Shown: positions 7,596-14,994 of the stretch, one piece after another | How positions within the stretch are numbered: the first letter of the stretch is position 1 | Layout: each line of letters opens with the position of its first letter | NCBI RefSeq assembly: GCF_021648855.1 | Contig: NZ_JAKJHX010000078.1 | Span: 1 to 26,454 of the forward strand | Direction: 5' to 3' | Origin: Tychonema litorale BBK16 | GTDB lineage: Bacteria; Cyanobacteriota; Cyanobacteriia; Cyanobacteriales; Microcoleaceae | Length of the DNA stretch: 26,454 nt | Made by a program: the position numbers and the translations under genes | Notes under the pieces: generated by a model | Seen by the model: the letters and a program-made list of their open reading frames with translations, nothing else | What the model was told of the DNA's origin: nothing | The model's database searches: none

Positions 7596-7633
7596 AGTTT
7601 CCAGTCAAAATCCTAGCTGAAATCCTAACATTC
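7596..7633. promoter_or_regulatory. 12-bp-period direct repeats, copy 2
   Basis: Second copy of the element at 6957. Units CCAGTCAAAAT, CCTAGCTGAAAT, CCTAACATTC end 22 bp before the ATG at 7656. The same element before both paralogues suggests that it was duplicated with them and controls both (inference). Confidence 0.5.
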
Positions 7634-7655
7634 AATTAAAACGGAGAAACACAAA

Positions 7656-8303
7656 ATGTCTGAAATTGCGATTGCCTTATTTTTCCTTCTGGGTTTGCTT
7701 TTAGCTACTGTTGGCTATATCTGGGGATTAGTTCAAGCTTTCCAAGAAGAAGTAGTTTGGGGATTACTTTACTGGTTTATTCCATTTGCTGCATTAGTTT
7801 TTTATATTAAAAAATGGAGCAATAAAAGGATCCGAAAAACATTCTTGATTCAACTTGCTGCATGGCCAATGTTTTTATTGTCAGGTATTATTACTATGGT
7901 AAGTTATGGCACAGAGCTGGCAAAATTAGCTCAATCTGGAACTGTAACCGTAAACCAAGGATCTAGTGAGCAATCCTCCTCTTCTTTTCCTTCGGATTTG
8001 AGTATTTCTTCATCACCAAGTCAAGAACAATCTCCACCAAGTCAAGAACAATCTCCTAGCGCAGAGTCGTCTACTGAACTTTCGCCATCACCTATTCCTG
8101 AGCCTACTTCTGGTACTGTTGGTGTTCAACAAGGTGACTTCAAACAATTGATGAAACTCGGCTATGCCTACTACGGTCAGGGAGACTATCAAACGGCTTT
8201 AATCAACTTTAATAAAGCTTTACAGGTACGTCCGGGCAATGCTTATGCTGTCAAAGCTATTGAAAACACCAAAATTGCGATCGCGCAGAAAAGAGTCAAA
8301 TAA
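7656..8303 (+). CDS. membrane protein with C-terminal TPR, paralogue of the previous gene
   Basis: 215 aa. Residues 1-85 carry the same three-segment membrane domain as the gene at 7132. A Ser/Pro/Gln-rich linker (about 100-150) follows, then one or two TPR helix pairs at about 150-210 (LMKLGYAYYGQGDYQTALINFNKALQVRPGNAYA), typical TPR residues being G-Y-Y/A-L/F-A-L-P. The linker contains a perfect tandem duplication of 21 bp (8014-8034 = 8035-8055) encoding two SPSQEQ/PPSQEQ units. The ribosome-binding site matches the first paralogue (acGGAGAAACACAAAATG). The TPR suggests a protein-binding role at the membrane; partner unknown. Confidence 0.8.
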   Translation: MSEIAIALFFLLGLLLATVGYIWGLVQAFQEEVVWGLLYWFIPFAALVFYIKKWSNKRIRKTFLIQLAAWPMFLLSGIITMVSYGTELAKLAQSGTVTVNQGSSEQSSSSFPSDLSISSSPSQEQSPPSQEQSPSAESSTELSPSPIPEPTSGTVGVQQGDFKQLMKLGYAYYGQGDYQTALINFNKALQVRPGNAYAVKAIENTKIAIAQKRVK

Positions 8304-8362
8304 TCTACATCCACATTCACTTAAAGAGGTTCATATTATCAAGATTGATGCACTTAGATTCA

Positions 8363-8427
8363 AGAAACCGGGTTTTTTGCCAAATCGCCGGCTGAAACGA
8401 AGTATTTCGTAGGAAAACCCGGTTTCT
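8363..8427. repeat. palindromic repeat with AGAAACCGGGTTTT arms
   Basis: AGAAACCGGGTTTT at 8363-8376 is the reverse complement of AAAACCCGGTTTCT at 8414-8427, a 14-bp perfect arm. The loop contains a second stem, ACGAA...TTCGT (8397-8409 region). It lies in the 276-bp space between the TPR protein and the DUF2207 gene. The form (arms flanking a variable loop) suggests a dispersed non-coding repeat. The rest of 8304-8579 shows no gene and no other clear signal. Confidence 0.7.
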
Positions 8428-8579
8428 GGGCTGCAACAATCATGACTTTTATGAGGTTAATCAATGACATTTATGAATTGACCTAACCAGAAAACTGTTG
8501 AATAATTGTAGCTAATAACATAGCTGTAAAAATTGACAACGAATAAAAACCTGAATCAACTAATGACACATGAGGAAAT

Positions 8580-9263
8580 ATGAATAAACGAATCCTGAAG
8601 AAAATTGTTTTTTTATTAATTGCTTCCTTGAGCTTATTTTTCGCCACAGTCACTCATGTAGCTGCCCAAGCAGCACCTTTTTACTGGGAAAATGTTAACG
8701 TTGCAATCGATGTTCAGACGAACGGAGATATGTTGGTTACGGAAACTCAAAAATATGTGTTTACAGGCAACTACACTAATCAAAGGTCTCGCTATATTCC
8801 TTTGGATAAGGTTGGTGAAATTAAAGATGTGACAGTTGCCGAAAATAATCAGATAATTCCTAGTACCACTGGGATTGAAAACAATCAAATTTGGATTCGT
8901 TGGCAACATGAATTGAAACCACCAGAGTCACATACTTTTGTCGTGAAATATCGTGTAGTAGGCGGATTGCAGGTTAATGGTGAGAATACTCAAGTTTATT
9001 GGAAAGCTATTTGGTCTGATCGCAAATCTCCGATCAATGCCGCGAAGGTTACAGTGCAATTACCCGAAGTTTTGTCAGGTAAAGTTCTCTCGTTTACGAG
9101 TTTAGGTACCACCGCAATCCCTCGTCAAGTAGATCCTAAAACCTTTGAATTTGTGGCAAATCAGCCTATTCAACCCAAACAAGAATTAGAAGTCCAGATC
9201 GCATTTCCCAAACAAATTCTCAACCTACCTGAACCTTCTTCGCGGTTCAATAATTCCATATGA
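8580..9263 (+). CDS. DUF2207-type exported protein, C-terminally shortened
   Basis: 227 aa. A signal peptide is clear: NKRILKK, hydrophobic core, cleavage probably after AQA (about 28-31). The mature part fits the N-terminal beta domain of DUF2207: YWENVNVAIDVQTNGDMLVTE, RSRYIPLDKVGEIKDV, IWIRWQHELKPPESHTFVVKY, VYWKAIW. DUF2207 proteins are normally several hundred residues long, with membrane segments and a Gly-rich tail after this domain. Here the protein stops right after LPEPSSRFNNSI. The next 100 bp do not encode an obvious membrane segment in other frames, so this looks like a truncated family member or a soluble domain-only version. Confidence 0.72.
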   Translation: MNKRILKKIVFLLIASLSLFFATVTHVAAQAAPFYWENVNVAIDVQTNGDMLVTETQKYVFTGNYTNQRSRYIPLDKVGEIKDVTVAENNQIIPSTTGIENNQIWIRWQHELKPPESHTFVVKYRVVGGLQVNGENTQVYWKAIWSDRKSPINAAKVTVQLPEVLSGKVLSFTSLGTTAIPRQVDPKTFEFVANQPIQPKQELEVQIAFPKQILNLPEPSSRFNNSI

Positions 9264-9370
9264 CTTGGTTAATTTGTCTAGGACTATGTATCTCTCTCGC
9301 TAGGGGAAATCGACCTCACAAGTTACCTCACTTCTGTAAAAAATAGCAATTAATGGAGTCGATACCTCAC

Positions 9371-10189
9371 ATGAAAATTATTAAAAACACACCAGAAATT
9401 CTCGAATTTAATATATATAAAAAACAATGGGGTTTTCTGCTGAGAGCCATTAGCGGCTTATTTTTTGCAATTCCTATTTGCTTAGCGTTTGTTTGGGTAG
9501 TCTTGTCTTCGGGAACGGCAAAACTTTCTTGCACGAAGCTTGAGCCAACAATAGCAGCTTGCGAGCTCGGCACGTCAACTTTTATCGGATTAATACAAAA
9601 TAGATCAACTTCGATAGATAGAGTCCAAAGTGCTATTCTTGAGACAGTGAATACTACCGATAGTGATGGTAACTCAATTTCAAAGAAGCAAGTATTTCTT
9701 GTAACTAACAAAGAAAAGATTGAGCTACCCAATCAATTTAATGATGGGGATACAAAGTTAATTAATAAGTACCTACAAATTGCCGTCGGAGGATTAGTAA
9801 TAGAAAAAGATGATCGGCTTAAAACTTTCACTTTCATGCTTTCAGCAAGCACTATAGGAGTCGTTTTAATACTTGTTATAGTAGGAGTTGCGATACTTGA
9901 CGAAAATATTCCTCTTAAAACTTGCATTTTTGATAAAAATACTGGCGTAGTAACTATTAAAAATAACTGGGGAATTCGAGTTAGTAAGCAATTACAAGAA
10001 ATTTACCAAGTCGAATTGGCAGAGACAGAAGATAGCGACGAAAATAAATCATACGAGGTGCGTTTGCTTATGAATGGGGGCGATAGCCTATCTTTAGGCA
10101 ATAGTGGCGATCGGAAAGAGCAAGAAGAAATGGCTGATTTGATTCGCAGATTCCTCGACGGGCAGTCTGAATTAATAATCAACGATTAA
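9371..10189 (+). CDS. tandem-family membrane protein, copy 1
   Basis: 272 aa from ATG 9371; the earlier ATG (9353) is rejected because GGAG plus a conserved 12-nt spacer (GATACCTCAC before ATG) is shared with copy 2. Layout: short N-terminal segment (MKIIKNTPEILEF), TM1 about 22-45, an external domain of about 105 aa opening with a conserved cysteine pair (LSCTKLEPTIAACELG), a conserved QIAVGGLVIEKDDRL before TM2 (about 153-175), then a cytoplasmic beta-rich domain (CIFDKNTGVVTIKNNW ... VRLLMNGGDSLSLG) ending in a helix (EQEEMADLIRRFL). I do not recognise the family. Copies 2 and 3 and a remnant follow directly. Confidence 0.8.
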   Translation: MKIIKNTPEILEFNIYKKQWGFLLRAISGLFFAIPICLAFVWVVLSSGTAKLSCTKLEPTIAACELGTSTFIGLIQNRSTSIDRVQSAILETVNTTDSDGNSISKKQVFLVTNKEKIELPNQFNDGDTKLINKYLQIAVGGLVIEKDDRLKTFTFMLSASTIGVVLILVIVGVAILDENIPLKTCIFDKNTGVVTIKNNWGIRVSKQLQEIYQVELAETEDSDENKSYEVRLLMNGGDSLSLGNSGDRKEQEEMADLIRRFLDGQSELIIND

Positions 10190-10249
10190 TGACTATCTAA
10201 AAAATTTTGTAAGAATCGTAAATCAATTATATCGGAGCTGATACCTAAC

Positions 10250-11086
10250 ATGAAAGTTATTCAAAAAACGGAAGATATTCTAGAGCTTGATGATCGAGAA
10301 GAAGGGAGTTTTATGGCGATAATTTTTACCGGGTTTGGTATGAATTTTTTAGGATTTATTCTATTGATAATGACACTCGTCACGATTTCTGCTCCTGGAG
10401 TGGAAAGACTTTCATGCAAAAAGATTGAGCGAACGATCGCAACTTGCGAAATCAGCACGTCAAGTGTTATGGGATTAGTGAAAGGTGAATCAACTTCGAT
10501 CGAGGGAGTCCAAAAAGCTAAAGTTGATACAATAAATAGTACCAATAGCGAGGGAAATTCGACTTCTAAGCAGCAGATGTCTCTTGTGACAAAGCAAGAA
10601 AGTATTACCCTAGCCGATCGATTTTCTGGGGAGGATGCAGAGTTGTTCAATAAATATATACAAACTGCTGTCGGAGGATTAATAATAGAAAAAGACGATC
10701 GATTATATCATTCTGGTATGATGCTTTTTTTTGTCATGTTTTCTTTTGTTGCTGCCCGTGAAGATATAAATATATTGCGCCGTAAACTGATTAGGCAAAA
10801 TTACACTTTTGACAAAAATAAAAACACTTTGACTATTAATAAAAACTGGTTGTGGATGAATCAAGTTACAGAACGATCTCTCTGTGAAATTGTTGAAGTC
10901 AAATTAAAAGCAGTTAAAGTAAATAAAACAGAAGATGATAGTCATACTTACTATGAGGTGTGTTTGCTAATGAATGCGGGAGATATCCTATGCTTAAGCA
11001 GTAGCTGGAATCCGGGAGAGCAAAAAGAAATGGCTGATTTGATTCGCAGCTATATCGAGGGGCGATCGCCTATCTTTAGGCAATAG
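10250..11086 (+). CDS. tandem-family membrane protein, copy 2, with recombinant 3' end
   Basis: 278 aa. It is similar to copy 1 along its whole length: MKVIQKTEDILEL, TM1 about 20-42, the cysteine pair LSCKKIERTIATCEIS, QTAVGGLIIEKDDRL, TM2, then YTFDKNKNTLTINKNW and EQKEMADLIRSYIEGRS. It shares the GGAG-CTGATACCTAAC leader. The last residues (SPIFRQ) are out of register with the family. They arise because the reading frame enters the middle of another copy at GGGGCGATCGCC (11059-11070) in the wrong frame and stops at TAG 11084. The shared tail therefore ends a few codons early or late relative to the original protein. Confidence 0.8.
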   Translation: MKVIQKTEDILELDDREEGSFMAIIFTGFGMNFLGFILLIMTLVTISAPGVERLSCKKIERTIATCEISTSSVMGLVKGESTSIEGVQKAKVDTINSTNSEGNSTSKQQMSLVTKQESITLADRFSGEDAELFNKYIQTAVGGLIIEKDDRLYHSGMMLFFVMFSFVAAREDINILRRKLIRQNYTFDKNKNTLTINKNWLWMNQVTERSLCEIVEVKLKAVKVNKTEDDSHTYYEVCLLMNAGDILCLSSSWNPGEQKEMADLIRSYIEGRSPIFRQ

Positions 11087-11168
11087 TTCCAATCGGAGAG
11101 AGCAAGAAGAAATGGCTGATTTGATTCGCAGCTATATCGAGGGGCGATCGCCCTCAGATGCCATCTGA
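11061..11168 (+). pseudogene. C-terminal remnant of a lost tandem-family copy
   Basis: In the frame that starts GGC at 11061 the DNA reads G-DRLSLGNSSNRREQEEM then ADLIRSYIEGRSPSDAI-stop (TGA 11166-11168). This is the C-terminal 35 residues of the tandem family (compare GDSLSLGNSGDRKEQEEM in copy 1). No start codon or upstream part exists. A 48-bp stretch is nearly identical to the end of copy 2 (11024-11070 versus 11100-11152). The joint is the HIP1-containing 12-mer GGGGCGATCGCC. Confidence 0.85.
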
Positions 11169-11217
11169 AAATTTGTGTAACAATTGTCAATCAATAACAG
11201 GGAAGCAGGTACTTAAT

Positions 11218-11565
11218 ATGAACGTTATTCAAAAAACCGAGCATCTTCTAGAGCTGAATAATCGAGAAAAATGGAATTTTATTGTTGAAACTTACATTTT
11301 TGACAAAAATGCCAGTACCTTAACGATTCAGAAAAGGTGGATGGGCGTAACTCAAATAGTTAAGCGATCGCTCCATGAAATTTGTCAACTAGAGTTAAAA
11401 GAAACAGAAGACATCGAAGACTATAAATTCTACGAGTTGCGTCTGCTGACAAATCGGGGCGATCGCCTATCTTTGGGTAAAAGCGCCTATCGTAGAGAGC
11501 AACAGAAAATGGCTGACTTGATTTACAGCTATCTTAATGCTCGATCGCACATCGGCGCACTTTAA
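11218..11565 (+). CDS. tandem-family protein, copy 3, internally deleted
   Basis: 115 aa from ATG 11218, which is in the same leader context as copies 1 and 2 (AAAATTTGTGTAAC...CAGGTACTTAATATG). Residues 1-23 match the N-terminus of the family (MNVIQKTEHLLELNNREKWNF). Residues from TYIFDKNASTLTI onward match its cytoplasmic domain to the end (MADLIYSYL). Both membrane segments and the external cysteine domain are missing, an in-frame loss of about 170 codons near 11281-11295. If made, the product is a soluble version of the cytoplasmic domain. An upstream ATG (11158) adds only leader sequence and is rejected. Confidence 0.75.
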   Translation: MNVIQKTEHLLELNNREKWNFIVETYIFDKNASTLTIQKRWMGVTQIVKRSLHEICQLELKETEDIEDYKFYELRLLTNRGDRLSLGKSAYRREQQKMADLIYSYLNARSHIGAL

Positions 11566-11616
11566 CCAAAAAGCGAGTTGATCCAAAAGCGCGATCGAAC
11601 TCTCCATGCAAATCCA

Positions 11617-12399
11617 TCAAACAGATGACATCCTCACCTTTACCAATAGTTGATTCAGTGCAAACTTTGCATCAGAATTTGATGGCAAATGACTTATACT
11701 ACTCGCATCTTCCAATAGCTTAACCAGGCGATCGCACTCTTGTCGGTAAAACTCGATATCCGAATCTTCCAGCACCGATTTTTCCTTCCCCTCCAGCTTT
11801 CTCGCAATCAAATCGGGAATATACGACAACTGAAATTTATCATTGAGTTTCACCAAATTCGCCTCAATTTTCCCCGTTTGCATCAAATGAATCCCTGTCA
11901 GCAACACCCGAAAAACATACAGCAGCGGTTTAACCCGGCGCGGCCGTTCTTTCTCAAACAATTTCCATTGATTTTGAGCAAAACCAAGATAGTGGTGACT
12001 GTGATGCTTCGTGATACAAGTAGAGGCGATCGCCTTTAATTCCTGATGTTCGGGAGTAGTGTAAACTATCAGTGGCGAATACAGTTGTTCGAGAACATAG
12101 CCGTTGCGGCGCAACAGCAAATCAAAAAACTTCTTGATATCGTGAGTGACTAAATCGAGTTCTAACTCCTCCCGCACCTCAGAAACTTCGATGGTTTCTT
12201 GTCCTGTAATCAATCCGACTACTTCTGGTAATGGCAAAATATGAACTCCCCGCAAATCGAAGTCAGAATCTGCGGAAGGAAAGCCGTATAAATGCGAACC
12301 GCTGACAGTCGCAAACAGCAGCGGGTAAGGTTGAACCGAAATAATTTTAGCGAGATTAGAGATGTATTCTATCATCTTTTTCTTCAGTCCGCGCACCAT
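11617..12399 (-). CDS. COG3541/YcgL-type predicted nucleotidyltransferase 1
   Basis: 260 aa. The nucleotidyltransferase signature GSHLYGFPSADSDFDLRG spans residues 34-51: GS helix start, then D45-x-D47 for two metal ions. It is followed by VHILPL, the usual continuation in COG3541 proteins, and a helical C-terminal half (YLGFAQNQWKLF, RVLLTGIHLMQTG). The family is predicted to transfer nucleotides to an unknown target. An alternative start at ATG 12375 (MIEYISNL) removes eight residues and is possible; the upstream context is GAAGAAAAAG. The gene follows its larger relative at 12456 on the same strand after a 56-bp gap filled with 13-bp tandem repeats. Confidence 0.85.
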   Translation of the reverse strand: MVRGLKKKMIEYISNLAKIISVQPYPLLFATVSGSHLYGFPSADSDFDLRGVHILPLPEVVGLITGQETIEVSEVREELELDLVTHDIKKFFDLLLRRNGYVLEQLYSPLIVYTTPEHQELKAIASTCITKHHSHHYLGFAQNQWKLFEKERPRRVKPLLYVFRVLLTGIHLMQTGKIEANLVKLNDKFQLSYIPDLIARKLEGKEKSVLEDSDIEFYRQECDRLVKLLEDASSISHLPSNSDAKFALNQLLVKVRMSSV

Positions 12400-12421
12400 C
12401 CGGACTTTGTTTGTATAGAAG

Positions 12422-12485
12422 CGATTTCAATCGCCGATTCAATCACCGATTTCAATCACCAATTTAAATCACCAATTTCGATCGC
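12422..12485. repeat. degenerate 13-bp tandem repeat between the two nucleotidyltransferase genes
   Basis: Five units of 12-13 bp on the plus strand: CGATTTCAATCGC, CGATTCAATCAC, CGATTTCAATCAC, CAATTTAAATCAC, CAATTTCGATCGC. They run across the stop codon of the larger nucleotidyltransferase (minus strand) and supply its last residues (EIGDLNW). Slipped-strand expansion is the likely origin. Confidence 0.75.
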
Positions 12486-13415
12486 ACTTCGGCGCGCTTT
12501 AATCAAAAACTGATTAGCTTTCTCGTAATTAGGGCGTTCTGGTAAGGAAGTTTCTGCAAAAGCGCGATCGAACTCTCGATGCAAATCCAACCGCCACCGA
12601 TTCACCTCATCCCAGGGTACTTCCTGATTGCGAATCGACAAAAGTTGCGATCGATAATCATCCACTCGCACCGGCACAAAACCCTCCTTCAACACGGTAA
12701 TTCCCGACAGCAACAACCGAATCAAGTGCATCGCGTGCTTCGATCGCACTTCCCCAGTATTCCGCAAGTCTTGCTCCATTTTTTTAAATTGAGACAAAAC
12801 GTAGCTATTATAAGTTTGATAAACCAACTGAGAAAGAAAGATTTCGCGAATTTCCAGCAATTCTTGTGCTACAGGAGAAATCTTTTCTACCAAAGGCGTG
12901 TACAAACATTCCAATACATTCGGATTAGCTTTTAGTGCCAAAATCAGAAACTTTTGTAATTCCCAGTAGCATTCCTGATTTTCCTGATTTTCTAATTGTT
13001 CTGGAATGCCATAAAGCGACCAATGAAGCATTGCCGGCGGCTGGTAAATTCCGCGCCTGTCTGTATCGGATTGTTCGTTATCTAAACCGTAGGCTCTAGA
13101 ACCAACAATGCAGCGGTAAATAACAGAATCATAGAGGTTATATTCTGCTAAAAAATCTCCTCCAGACTCCAATCCTTCGCTTTGAAACTGTTTGCGAATG
13201 CTGAATTCGTGTCGCCGCAGACTAACTTCTGTTCCGTCTGGGAGTTTGACAGAATATGCGTGGGAATTGTCCGTAGGCGATTTGACAATTACACCTACTG
13301 CGCCTTGTTTCCAAGATTGGTCGCCGCCGGGGTTTTTGACCTCAATTTTGGTGACAATTTGGGTTCCGGCGGGCACGATTAAGTTGAAATTTTGCGGAAT
13401 ATTGGCATTGGCCAT
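12456..13415 (-). CDS. COG3541-type predicted nucleotidyltransferase 2 with N-terminal barrel-like domain
   Basis: 319 aa. Residues 1-75 are an extra domain of short beta strands (QGAVGVIVKSPTDNSHAYSV, LPDGTEVSLRRHEFSIRK) that resembles a small SH3/KOW-like barrel. The nucleotidyltransferase motif GSRAYGLDNEQSDTDRRG follows at 105-122 with D117-x-D119. The C-terminal half contains VLECLYTPLV and HAMHLIRLLLSG, like the neighbouring gene at 11617, but the two proteins are clearly different subfamilies. A strong ribosome-binding site, GGAGG, lies 8 nt before ATG 13415. It is 106 bp downstream of the methyltransferase gene on the same strand, so it may share the restriction-modification transcript. 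Confidence 0.85.
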   Translation of the reverse strand: MANANIPQNFNLIVPAGTQIVTKIEVKNPGGDQSWKQGAVGVIVKSPTDNSHAYSVKLPDGTEVSLRRHEFSIRKQFQSEGLESGGDFLAEYNLYDSVIYRCIVGSRAYGLDNEQSDTDRRGIYQPPAMLHWSLYGIPEQLENQENQECYWELQKFLILALKANPNVLECLYTPLVEKISPVAQELLEIREIFLSQLVYQTYNSYVLSQFKKMEQDLRNTGEVRSKHAMHLIRLLLSGITVLKEGFVPVRVDDYRSQLLSIRNQEVPWDEVNRWRLDLHREFDRAFAETSLPERPNYEKANQFLIKARRSAIEIGDLNW

Positions 13416-13491
13416 CAGGAAACCTCCGGCGGGGGCATGAGTTACAATTTTAGTGTAGCATATGTGTAGTATAAAGAAAAGGGGGTTTTGG

Positions 13492-13534
13492 GCGATCGCG
13501 CCTTCCTGTTGTCCAGCACGCTCAATGACTCTTC
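13492..13534. repeat. 43-bp direct repeat, copy A (after the methyltransferase gene)
   Basis: Matches 15013-15055 with three mismatches (core CGCCTTCCTGTTGTCCAGC, then CGCTCAATGACTCTTC). On the minus strand the restriction-gene frame reads RVIERAGQQEGAIA, the tail of that protein, and continues open to the ATG of the nucleotidyltransferase at 13415. It overlaps the last four codons (LKSH-stop) of the methyltransferase. Confidence 0.88.
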
Positions 13535-14994
13535 AATTTACCTCCAGACACTACATTAGATTTGCGATTCAGCAGCTCTAGATTCAGACAATTCAAGACA
13601 CTCGATTTGATCGGACGCTTTTCATCCCAAAATACGATTGCAGAATAAAACTTAATTGCAGCCGATGAATTTAAAAGCTCAAAAGTTTGACGTGCAACTT
13701 CCTCGTCGTCAAAGCTGAGAAAGTAAACAGTATCATCAAAAACTACAGGTTTATTAGCTATTTCACCGATCAACCTAAACTCCAATTTTTTATAAAGCCC
13801 ACCGATCGCAATTTTCCAAGGTTTGAAGGTATAATCGCCCACTCCAAAAATCGCAAATCGAGGGTTATTTTGATAAACTTTGCTTTTTCGATTATCTAGA
13901 TATTGCCCGCAAGACTCCAGATAACGCCCAGTTTTAGGGGCAATTTTTTGGATATTTTCTGTTGATTCCCCAATAAATTTTTGAGTAATTAGCATATATC
14001 TATTGGTAGCATTAATTCGATTTTGAGCAACACCAGATCCTTTGATCATCGGAAAAAGATAAGTTTCCTCAATATCAGCAACTTCTCCCAATTTGTTTAC
14101 AAAATAATCGTCTATTTTCCTGAATTCCATTACACTAGAACAGTCGTGCTTTACACCCGATCGCCATTTTGTCCCTGAATCCACCGCATATAGATCGCTC
14201 AATTTACTGAAAGCATCTATATCCTTAACTAAGAGATTGTTGTGATATCCTATTCTGTGACAATCTGAATTTTCTAAACTGCCAAATACATCACAGAAGT
14301 AGTTTCGCGAATGAGCATCAAATTTGCAGACTAATAAACAAGCATCAACATTTGCATCAAAATATTTTTTAGCATCTATTGTGTAAGTTGCACATTCAGC
14401 AAGATTGAGCTTTTGAGAGTGAAGGTAATTCAATAACTTTCTAGCCGTTGAAGTCTTGCAAAGCATCGCTAAATCAGCGTTACGATTTTGCAGCCATTGT
14501 ACTACCTGAATCAACATCCATTCTGAGATATCAAAATTACTCTTACCTGTGATAGCATCTAAGCCTGTATGATTTTGAAAGTTGTTTTTTTTAGGTAAAT
14601 TTTCGCTACCAAGAGCTCCTTGTTGCGAGTTTGTCACCCAAGGAAAGTTGCCAAGTATGAGCAGTCTATCGGTGTAGTGGCTAACTAAGGATTCCCAATC
14701 GAATTGAAAGAAATCTCCGTGGAAAATATCACATCTCTCATCCTGAAATAATTGGTTATTTAGTCTGATTTGTGTTAAGTAATTTTGATTTATGTCAACC
14801 CCGATAATCTTGGCTGCGGCTGGAAACGAATCAGCAGCAGCTTGAATAAAATTACCGACACCGCAGGTGGGTTCAATTATGGTATTTGGATTGACATTAA
14901 GTTCTACTAATTTTCGACACACCATCTCGGCTAATGCCGGCGGTGTCTGAAAATCTCCGTATTCTAGTTTTGTTTTGCGATCGTTGGAACTCAT
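13522..14994 (-). CDS. type II-like N6-adenine DNA methyltransferase
   Basis: 490 aa. Motifs in order: motif X region FQTPPALAEMV (15-25), SAM motif I EPTCGVGNF (41-49), motif II GVDIN (65-69), motif III GDFF (93-96) and catalytic motif IV GNFPWVTN (115-122), a variant of the NPPY/W group. The order X-I-IV and the long C-terminal half (about 300-490, probably target recognition) fit gamma-class N6-adenine enzymes of the TaqI/Eco57I type. The start ATG (14992-14994) overlaps the stop of the restriction gene as ATGA, so the two are coupled. It protects host DNA against the partner nuclease; the target sequence cannot be read from sequence. The gene is bracketed by direct repeats at 13492 and 15013. 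Confidence 0.88.
   Translation of the reverse strand: MSSNDRKTKLEYGDFQTPPALAEMVCRKLVELNVNPNTIIEPTCGVGNFIQAAADSFPAAAKIIGVDINQNYLTQIRLNNQLFQDERCDIFHGDFFQFDWESLVSHYTDRLLILGNFPWVTNSQQGALGSENLPKKNNFQNHTGLDAITGKSNFDISEWMLIQVVQWLQNRNADLAMLCKTSTARKLLNYLHSQKLNLAECATYTIDAKKYFDANVDACLLVCKFDAHSRNYFCDVFGSLENSDCHRIGYHNNLLVKDIDAFSKLSDLYAVDSGTKWRSGVKHDCSSVMEFRKIDDYFVNKLGEVADIEETYLFPMIKGSGVAQNRINATNRYMLITQKFIGESTENIQKIAPKTGRYLESCGQYLDNRKSKVYQNNPRFAIFGVGDYTFKPWKIAIGGLYKKLEFRLIGEIANKPVVFDDTVYFLSFDDEEVARQTFELLNSSAAIKFYSAIVFWDEKRPIKSSVLNCLNLELLNRKSNVVSGGKLKSH

Noticed and set aside
11158..11217. Upstream start for copy 3 at ATG 11158
   Set aside because: The added codons are homologous to the non-coding leader of copy 2 and to the remnant tail. 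ATG 11218 has the family start sequence.
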